Part shown: positions 58,048 to 64,000 of the stretch, in pieces
Position numbering within the stretch: the first letter of the stretch is position 1
How the letters are laid out: each line of letters opens with the position of its first letter
Origin: Chitinophagaceae bacterium IBVUCB2
Lineage (GTDB): Bacteria > Bacteroidota > Bacteroidia > Chitinophagales > Chitinophagaceae
NCBI GenBank assembly: GCA_002127295.1
Contig: NFUV01000002.1
Location: 620,001 to 684,000, forward strand
Direction: 5' to 3'
Length of the DNA: 64,000 nt
The notes under the pieces: generated by a model
Told to the model about the DNA's origin: nothing
The model's input: the letters and a program-made list of their open reading frames with translations, nothing else
Databases searched by the model: none
Program-made: the position numbers and the translations under genes

Positions 58048-61000
58048 ATGGCTATGAAAAAAGAGAATCGTCCTAAAGCGGCTTTTTCAAAAATTACCAT
58101 CGGTCTTGCTTCTCCGGATACCATTCTGGAAAGAAGCTATGGTGAAATATTAAAGCCCGAAACGATCAACTATCGTACGTACAAACCTGAAAGAGATGGT
58201 TTGTTCTGCGAAAGAATTTTTGGCCCGGTAAAAGATTATGAGTGTGCTTGCGGTAAATACAAACGTATCCGTTACAAAGGAATCGTTTGCGACCGTTGCG
58301 GTGTGGAAGTAACGGAGAAAAAAGTTCGTCGTGAAAGAATGGGTCACATCAAATTGGTGGTGCCTGTAGTTCATATCTGGTACTTCAAATCTTTACCAAA
58401 CAAAATCGGTTACCTGTTAGGCGTTAGTTCTAAGAAATTAGAAACGATCGTTTACTATGAACGTTTTGTAGTGATTCAATCAGGTATCCGTGCAGATAAA
58501 GGACAAAATCCTGGGGATCTGTTGACAGAAGAAGAGTATTTGGATATCCTTGATACACTTCCAAAAGATAACCAGTATTTACCTGATGATGATCCAAACA
58601 AATTCATCGCTAAGATGGGTGCAGAAGCTGTGCATGATATGTTACAGCGCATCGATCTCGATCAGTTGTCTTTTGATTTAAGAAATGCTGCGGCTACTGA
58701 AACTTCACAACAACGTAAAGCGGATGCTTTAAAGCGTTTGAGTGTGGTGGAAGCTTTCCGTGATGCTAACACAAGAATCACTAACCGTCCTGAATGGATG
58801 GTAATGCAATACATTCCGGTTATTCCACCAGAGCTTCGTCCGTTAGTGCCGTTGGATGGTGGTCGTTTTGCATCATCTGATCTGAATGATCTTTATCGTC
58901 GTGTTATTATTCGTAATAACCGTTTGAAAAGATTGTTAGAAATCAAAGCTCCTGAAGTAATCCTTCGTAATGAAAAAAGGATGTTGCAGGAAGCCGTTGA
59001 CTCCTTGTTTGATAACAGCCGTAAATCAAATGCTGTAAAAGCAGAAGGTGGCCGTGCACTAAAATCATTGAGTGATGTATTGAAAGGTAAACAAGGTCGT
59101 TTCCGTCAGAACTTGCTTGGTAAAAGGGTTGACTATTCTGGTCGTTCTGTTATCGTGGTAGGTCCTGAATTGAAATTGCATGAGTGTGGTTTACCAAAAG
59201 ATATGGGTGCGGAATTATTCAAACCTTTTATCATTCGTAAATTAATAGAAAGAGGTATCGTAAAAACAGTGAAGTCTGCAAGGAAACTGGTGGATAAGAA
59301 GGAAGCTGTGGTTTGGGATATCTTAGAAAATATTTTGAAAGGGCATCCGATCATGTTGAACCGTGCCCCAACACTTCACCGTTTATCAATCCAGGCTTTC
59401 CAGCCTAAGTTGATTGAAGGTAAAGCGATCCAACTTCACCCATTAGTATGTTCTGCGTTCAACGCCGACTTTGATGGTGACCAAATGGCGGTGCATGTAC
59501 CATTGAGCCATGCTGCTATATTAGAAGCACAGTTGTTGATGCTTGCATCTCATAACATTTTGAACCCACAGAATGGTACACCAATCACCCTTCCTTCACA
59601 GGACATGGTACTCGGTCTGTATTATATCACAAAGGGTAAAAGAACAAATGCTACAGAAACTGTAAGAGGTGAAGGCAAAGCTTTTTATTCAGCAGAAGAA
59701 GTTTTGATTGCTTATAACGAAGGTGTGATTGATATGCATGCCTGGATTAAAGTAAAAACAAACATCCGCAATGCTGATGGCTTGTTGGAACATAAATTAA
59801 TTGAAACAACTGTTGGTCGTGTAATATTTAATCAACACGTACCAGCTGAAGTTGGTTTTGTAAATACATTGTTGACCAAAAAGAATCTTCGTGAGATCAT
59901 TGGTGATATTATTAAAATTACCAACGTTCCAAAAACAGCGAAGTTCCTGGACGATATTAAAACCTTAGGATTCCGTACGGCGTTCCAGGGTGGTTTGTCA
60001 TTCAGTATTAATGACCTTATTATCCCTGATGTTAAAGAAGAATTACTTGACAATGCTAAGGTTGAAGTAGATGAGGTATGGGATAGCTATAACATGGGTC
60101 TTATTACTAACAATGAACGTTATAACCAGATCGTTGACATCTGGAGCCGTGTGGATACAAGAATCACTGAAACATTGATCCGTGAATTAGCTGCAGATAA
60201 ACAAGGTTTCAACTCTGTTTATATGATGCTTGATTCCGGAGCAAGAGGTTCTAAGCAGCAGATCAAACAGCTGGCAGGTATCAGAGGATTGATGGCGAAG
60301 CCTAGAAAATCTGGTTCTACTGGGTCTGAGATCATTGAGAATCCAATTCTTTCCAACTTTAAAGGCGGATTGAACGTATTGGATTACTTTATATCTACCC
60401 ACGGTGCCCGTAAAGGTTTGGCCGATACGGCTCTTAAAACAGCGGATGCAGGTTACCTGACCCGTCGTTTGGTTGACGTATCACAGGATATGGTTATTAC
60501 AGAAGAAGATTGTGGTACACTACGTGGTATTGCAACATCAGCATTAAAAGATAACGAAGATGTAATTGAGCCATTGAGTGATAGAATAGCTGGTCGTACT
60601 TCGTTACACGACGTATTTGAGCCGGTTAGTGAGCAATTGCTTGTTTCTGGTGGTGATGAAATTACTGTAGACATATCAAGGAAGATTGAGGATGCTGGAA
60701 TTGAAACAGTAGAAATTCGTTCTGTATTGACTTGTGAAAGCAAACGTGGCGTTTGTGTGAAATGTTATGGTAAGAATCTTGCATCAGGTAATATTGCACA
60801 AAGAGGTGATGCTGTTGGTATCATCGCTGCGCAGTCAATTGGTGAACCAGGTACACAGCTTACACTTCGTACATTCCACGTAGGTGGTGTGGCAGGTTCT
60901 GCTTCGGTTGAATCTACATTAGCTGCTAAGTTTGATGGTACAATACAGTTTGATGGATTACGTACCGTTATTATTGAAAATAAAGATGGCGCTAAAGCAC

Positions 61001-62340
61001 AAATCGTAATCGGACGTACTGGTGAGGTTCGTATCATTGACACCAAGAATGATCGTTTATTGATCACCAATAATATTCCTTATGGTGCTACCTTAAATGT
61101 AAAGGATGGCCAGAAAATAAATAAGGGTGATGTTCTTTGCACATGGGATCCGTTCAACAACGTAATCATGGCGGAGATAAATGGTACAGTGAAATTTGAT
61201 AACGTTATTGAAGGCGTTACTTACCGTGAAGAGGCGGATGAGCAAACTGGTCACCGTGAAAAAGTGGTTATCGAAACAAGAGATAAAACTAAGATACCTT
61301 CCATCTTAGTTGAAGGAAAGGATAAAAAATCTTACAACTTACCTACCGGAAGCCATATCATTATGGAAGAAGGCGAAGAGGTGAAAGCGGGTCAGGTAAT
61401 TGTGAAGATTCCTCGTGTACTTGGTAAATTGAGAGATATTACCGGTGGTCTTCCTCGTGTAACTGAATTGTTCGAAGCAAGAAACCCTAGCAATCCTGCT
61501 GTGGTTTCTGAAATCGACGGTGTAGTTATGATGGGTGCTATTAAGAGAGGTAACCGTGAAATTATCATTGAAGCTAAAGATGGTGTACAGAAAAAATACC
61601 TTGTTCCGTTAACAAGACAGATCCTTGCACAAGATGGTGACTTTGTAAAAGCAGGTGTGCCGTTAAGTGACGGACAGATCGCACCATTCGATATTCTTTC
61701 TATCAAAGGGCCATTCGCAGTACAAGAGTATGTGGTGAATGAGATCCAGGAAGTATATCGTTTACAGGGTGTGAAGATCAATGATAAACACATTGAGTGT
61801 ATCGTTCGCCAGATGATGCGTAAAGTAAATATTGTTGATCCGGGAGATACAAGATTCCTGGAAGATGATTTAACTGATAAGTTTGAGTTTGTAGAAGAGA
61901 ACGATTTCATCTATGACAAGAAGGTAGTAACAGAGATTGGTGATAGTACGAAACTTCGTGCAGGTCAAATTGTAACACTGCGTGAAGTGAGAGAAGAGAA
62001 TTCAATCCTTCGTCGTAACGATAAGAAGCTGGTTGAATTCCGTGATGCAAAACCTGCAACTTCTTCTCCAACGTTGTTGGGTATCACTAAAGCTTCATTG
62101 GGTGTGCCGAGCTGGATTTCAGCTGCATCATTCCAGGAAACTACTAAAGTGTTGTCTTCAGCTGCAATCAACGGTAAAACCGATGATATGCTTGGATTGA
62201 AAGAGAATGTTATCACCGGTCATCCGATACCTGCTGGTACTGGTTTGAGAGAGTTTGAGAACATGATCGTAGGAAGCAAGGAAGAATACGAGTTGCTGCA
62301 AAGCACCCGTGAGGCAATGGCTTTTGATGAGGAAGAATAA
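58048..62340 (+). CDS. rpoC: DNA-directed RNA polymerase subunit beta'
   Basis: 1430 residues. Zinc site 1 is Cys66, Cys68, Cys81 and Cys84; the Mg-binding NADFDGDQ is at 472-479 with Asp474, Asp476 and Asp478. A second zinc site [11 protein letters not shown] and the trigger-loop region near [10 protein letters not shown] are present. Length is typical for the phylum. No SD. Followed by a strong terminator. Confidence 0.99.
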   Translation: MAMKKENRPKAAFSKITIGLASPDTILERSYGEILKPETINYRTYKPERDGLFCERIFGPVKDYECACGKYKRIRYKGIVCDRCGVEVTEKKVRRERMGHIKLVVPVVHIWYFKSLPNKIGYLLGVSSKKLETIVYYERFVVIQSGIRADKGQNPGDLLTEEEYLDILDTLPKDNQYLPDDDPNKFIAKMGAEAVHDMLQRIDLDQLSFDLRNAAATETSQQRKADALKRLSVVEAFRDANTRITNRPEWMVMQYIPVIPPELRPLVPLDGGRFASSDLNDLYRRVIIRNNRLKRLLEIKAPEVILRNEKRMLQEAVDSLFDNSRKSNAVKAEGGRALKSLSDVLKGKQGRFRQNLLGKRVDYSGRSVIVVGPELKLHECGLPKDMGAELFKPFIIRKLIERGIVKTVKSARKLVDKKEAVVWDILENILKGHPIMLNRAPTLHRLSIQAFQPKLIEGKAIQLHPLVCSAFNADFDGDQMAVHVPLSHAAILEAQLLMLASHNILNPQNGTPITLPSQDMVLGLYYITKGKRTNATETVRGEGKAFYSAEEVLIAYNEGVIDMHAWIKVKTNIRNADGLLEHKLIETTVGRVIFNQHVPAEVGFVNTLLTKKNLREIIGDIIKITNVPKTAKFLDDIKTLGFRTAFQGGLSFSINDLIIPDVKEELLDNAKVEVDEVWDSYNMGLITNNERYNQIVDIWSRVDTRITETLIRELAADKQGFNSVYMMLDSGARGSKQQIKQLAGIRGLMAKPRKSGSTGSEIIENPILSNFKGGLNVLDYFISTHGARKGLADTALKTADAGYLTRRLVDVSQDMVITEEDCGTLRGIATSALKDNEDVIEPLSDRIAGRTSLHDVFEPVSEQLLVSGGDEITVDISRKIEDAGIETVEIRSVLTCESKRGVCVKCYGKNLASGNIAQRGDAVGIIAAQSIGEPGTQLTLRTFHVGGVAGSASVESTLAAKFDGTIQFDGLRTVIIENKDGAKAQIVIGRTGEVRIIDTKNDRLLITNNIPYGATLNVKDGQKINKGDVLCTWDPFNNVIMAEINGTVKFDNVIEGVTYREEADEQTGHREKVVIETRDKTKIPSILVEGKDKKSYNLPTGSHIIMEEGEEVKAGQVIVKIPRVLGKLRDITGGLPRVTELFEARNPSNPAVVSEIDGVVMMGAIKRGNREIIIEAKDGVQKKYLVPLTRQILAQDGDFVKAGVPLSDGQIAPFDILSIKGPFAVQEYVVNEIQEVYRLQGVKINDKHIECIVRQMMRKVNIVDPGDTRFLEDDLTDKFEFVEENDFIYDKKVVTEIGDSTKLRAGQIVTLREVREENSILRRNDKKLVEFRDAKPATSSPTLLGITKASLGVPSWISAASFQETTKVLSSAAINGKTDDMLGLKENVITGHPIPAGTGLREFENMIVGSKEEYELLQSTREAMAFDEEE

Positions 62341-62380
62341 TCATTGATTTTCGCTTGAAAAAGTGATTAAAACGAATACC

Positions 62381-62410
62381 AGGAGCAAGGATTTTTCTTG
62401 CTCCTTTTTT
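62381..62410 (+). terminator. Rho-independent terminator of rpoBC
   Basis: GGAGCAAG/CTTGCTCC 8-bp stem, 7-base loop, six T. About 40 bases after the rpoC stop. Confidence 0.92.
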
Positions 62411-62456
62411 ATTATAACATTGGCTGTTAAGTCTTTCCTAAAGTGGCCTGAATGCT

Positions 62457-62464
62457 TATATTTG
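62457..62464 (+). promoter_or_regulatory. TAnnTTTG -7 box of the OmpH-like gene
   Basis: TATATTTG, exact match, 38 bases before the ATG at 62503, with a TTTC near -33. Confidence 0.6.
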
Positions 62465-62502
62465 CCACCCTATTCATACTTAATTTGCAAAAAAAGAACT
62501 GA

Positions 62503-63108
62503 ATGAAAAACGGTCTATTAATTTGGAATGTGCTATTGAGCCTTGTGGCAGGTTATCTTCTTATCATGCATTTCAGTTCCGGCAAAGGGAAAAAAGCAGG
62601 TGTTAAGAATTCAGGGTCTGATACCTCTATATCAAATGGACAGTTTAAGATCGCTTATTTTGAAATGGACTCAGTGGCTGCGAATTTTGATATGGTTAAA
62701 GAAGTAAAAGATGAGTTAAGTAAAAAGGAACAAGCAATAAACCAGGAGGTTGATAGACTTACCAAGAATCTGCAGCAAAAATTTAATTATTATCAAAACC
62801 AGGCTCAGTCAGGAAGTCTTACTGAAGCACAGTCGCAAGTAGCTAGTGAGGAAATGAAAAAACTGGATGAGCAGCTAAAATTAAGAAAACAACAACTTGA
62901 CCAGGAGTACAGCGATTTTATGGTAAGAAGACAGAATGATATTAAAACAAAGATCGAAGGCTTTTTAAAAGAGTATAATCAAACAAAAGATTACTCTTAT
63001 ATAGTTTCTTATGAGCAGGGCCTTTTTTATTACAGGGACACTGCTTATAATATTACGGCAGATGTGGTGAAAGGGCTGAACGAATTGCACAAACCCAAGA
63101 AAAACTAA
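62503..63108 (+). CDS. OmpH/Skp-like periplasmic chaperone-type protein
   Basis: 201 residues. One N-terminal membrane helix (about residues 6-22) may be an uncleaved anchor or signal. The rest is the Skp layout: a short strand (FKIAYFEMDSVAANF) then a long coiled-coil, residues 65-155, rich in K, E and Q. Skp carries outer-membrane proteins across the periplasm. Followed by a perfect 10-bp terminator. Confidence 0.83.
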   Translation: MKNGLLIWNVLLSLVAGYLLIMHFSSGKGKKAGVKNSGSDTSISNGQFKIAYFEMDSVAANFDMVKEVKDELSKKEQAINQEVDRLTKNLQQKFNYYQNQAQSGSLTEAQSQVASEEMKKLDEQLKLRKQQLDQEYSDFMVRRQNDIKTKIEGFLKEYNQTKDYSYIVSYEQGLFYYRDTAYNITADVVKGLNELHKPKKN

Positions 63109-63123
63109 GTTGTAAAATCGTCG

Positions 63124-63157
63124 AAACGTCCTGTCACAAGCAGGACGTTTTCTTTTG
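63124..63157 (+). terminator. Rho-independent terminator of the OmpH-like gene
   Basis: AAACGTCCTG/CAGGACGTTT perfect 10-bp stem, 7-base loop, then TCTTTTG. Confidence 0.85.
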
Positions 63158-63185
63158 TTCAAAAAATAATCGTTTATTTTGAGGT

Positions 63186-64000
63186 ATGGAAGATTTCAAA
63201 AAACTGTTTGATTCTTTTTCAAAACTAAAGATCGGTGTGATAGGCGATGTAATGCTCGACACTTATATGTGGGGCAAAGTGGATAGAATTTCACCGGAAG
63301 CTCCTGTGCCTGTTGTTTCGCTGAATAACAAAGAGTATAGAATAGGTGGTGCAGGTAATGTGGCATTAAATTGCAAATCACTCGGAGCCGACGTTTTTGT
63401 TTTATCTGTTGCCGGTAATGATGCTGAAGCAGAGTTACTGGATGAGTTGTTTTCGAGTAATGGTATCAATACTGATTATTTAATAAAAAGTGCAGAACGA
63501 ATTACAACGAGTAAGACCCGTATTATTAGCCGTAATCAACAAATGATGCGGTTGGATGCAGAAGTTACAAATGATCTCACTGGTAAGGATGAAAAGATAT
63601 TGCTGGATGTTGTAAAAGATTTTATTGCTTCCCAACAACCAGATATTATCATTTTCGAGGATTATAATAAAGGAGTGCTGACAGAAAAAATTATCGAGGA
63701 AGTAATTGCTTTATGTAAAAAATCAAATGTAATTACAGCAGTAGACCCGAAGCGAAAAAATTTCTTCTCCTATCAGCATACTGATATTTTTAAACCCAAT
63801 CTCAAAGAAGTTAAAGAAGGGTTGAATCTTCTTTTCGACAAAGTAAATCTGCCATTGCTCCAGGATATTCATGTGGAGCTGGAAAAGTTATTGCAGCATA
63901 AAATATCTTTTATTACTCTTTCAGAAAAAGGAGTTTTTTATCAGCAGGACAATAAGTCCAGTATAATTCCTTCTCATTTCAGAAATATTGCAGATGTGTC
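63186..64000 (+). CDS. rfaE1: D-glycero-beta-D-manno-heptose-7-phosphate kinase, 3' end outside window
   Basis: 271 codons visible from the ATG at 63186 and still open at the window edge. PfkB/ribokinase family: GDVMLDTYMWGKVDRISPEAP near residues 20-40 and GGAGNVALN at 54-62 are the HldE kinase-domain motifs. FEDYNKGVL and VDPKRKNF follow. It phosphorylates heptose-7-phosphate in ADP-heptose synthesis for inner-core LPS. Whether it is fused to a nucleotidyltransferase domain cannot be seen. Confidence 0.92.
   Translation, partial: MEDFKKLFDSFSKLKIGVIGDVMLDTYMWGKVDRISPEAPVPVVSLNNKEYRIGGAGNVALNCKSLGADVFVLSVAGNDAEAELLDELFSSNGINTDYLIKSAERITTSKTRIISRNQQMMRLDAEVTNDLTGKDEKILLDVVKDFIASQQPDIIIFEDYNKGVLTEKIIEEVIALCKKSNVITAVDPKRKNFFSYQHTDIFKPNLKEVKEGLNLLFDKVNLPLLQDIHVELEKLLQHKISFITLSEKGVFYQQDNKSSIIPSHFRNIADV

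Noticed and set aside
61392-61910. Antisense frame of 172 codons within rpoC
   Set aside because: rpoC is certain and highly conserved; the frame is a by-product of its codon use.

Overview
The window looks like the chromosome of a Bacteroidota bacterium, most likely a Chitinophagaceae relative (family-level placement is inference). The evidence is a low GC content, promoters of the TAnnTTTG type, an almost complete absence of Shine-Dalgarno sequences except in front of rpsU, a type IX secretion (T9SS) PorV/PorU-like pair, a cytochrome c maturation set and the ribosomal locus order known from this phylum. There is no prophage, insertion sequence, CRISPR array or rRNA operon.

Layout. 1-8.8 kb: the 3' part of a large TraB/GumN-type protein, a fused two-domain oligopeptide ABC ATPase, a small secreted protein, AMP nucleosidase, a stand-alone HsdR-N nuclease-fold protein, a 21-bp tandem repeat, a tail-to-tail pair of DUF4440 paralogues and a small membrane protein. 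9-14 kb: glutamate dehydrogenase, ccmD-ccmC-ccmB heme export genes, a DUF6263-like lipoprotein and thymidine kinase. 14-22.3 kb: a conserved unknown, Kdo transferase (waaA), then a six-gene nucleotide-sugar operon (aminotransferase, UDP-glucose dehydrogenase, UDP-xylose synthase-like, second UDP-sugar dehydrogenase, rfbC, rfbD), closed by tRNA-Gln. 22.4-29.3 kb: a cyanophycin neighbourhood with cyanophycin synthetase facing a Tat-exported PLP enzyme, an amino-acid permease and cyanophycinase. 29.3-37.7 kb: an SGNH hydrolase, tyrS, and the porV2-porU2-like T9SS pair. 37.8-45.5 kb: hscA, then a minus-strand run of YfhO-like protein, SDR, radical SAM/SPASM, acyltransferase and riboflavin synthase.

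45.6-62.4 kb is the core information-processing locus: rpsU, a Xer-type recombinase, hpf, tRNA-Thr/Tyr/Gly/Thr, tuf, tRNA-Trp, secE, nusG, rplK, rplA, rplJ, rplL, an oppositely oriented ComEA-like gene, rpoB and rpoC. The four-tRNA-tuf-tRNA-Trp-secE-nusG-rplKAJL order closely resembles that of distant bacteria. 62.5-64 kb holds a Skp/OmpH-like protein and the 5' part of a heptose-7-phosphate kinase, an inner-core LPS enzyme that fits with waaA and the sugar-nucleotide operon.

The most noteworthy observations are the lone strong Shine-Dalgarno in front of rpsU (fitting bS21 autoregulation in a phylum that otherwise hides its anti-SD), the minisatellite with a heptad-coding antisense frame, the ribE-acyltransferase-radical SAM-SDR-YfhO run of unknown purpose, the cyanophycin neighbourhood with an exported PLP enzyme, and the PorU2-like C25 peptidase pair. 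No single system can be declared new from sequence reading alone.
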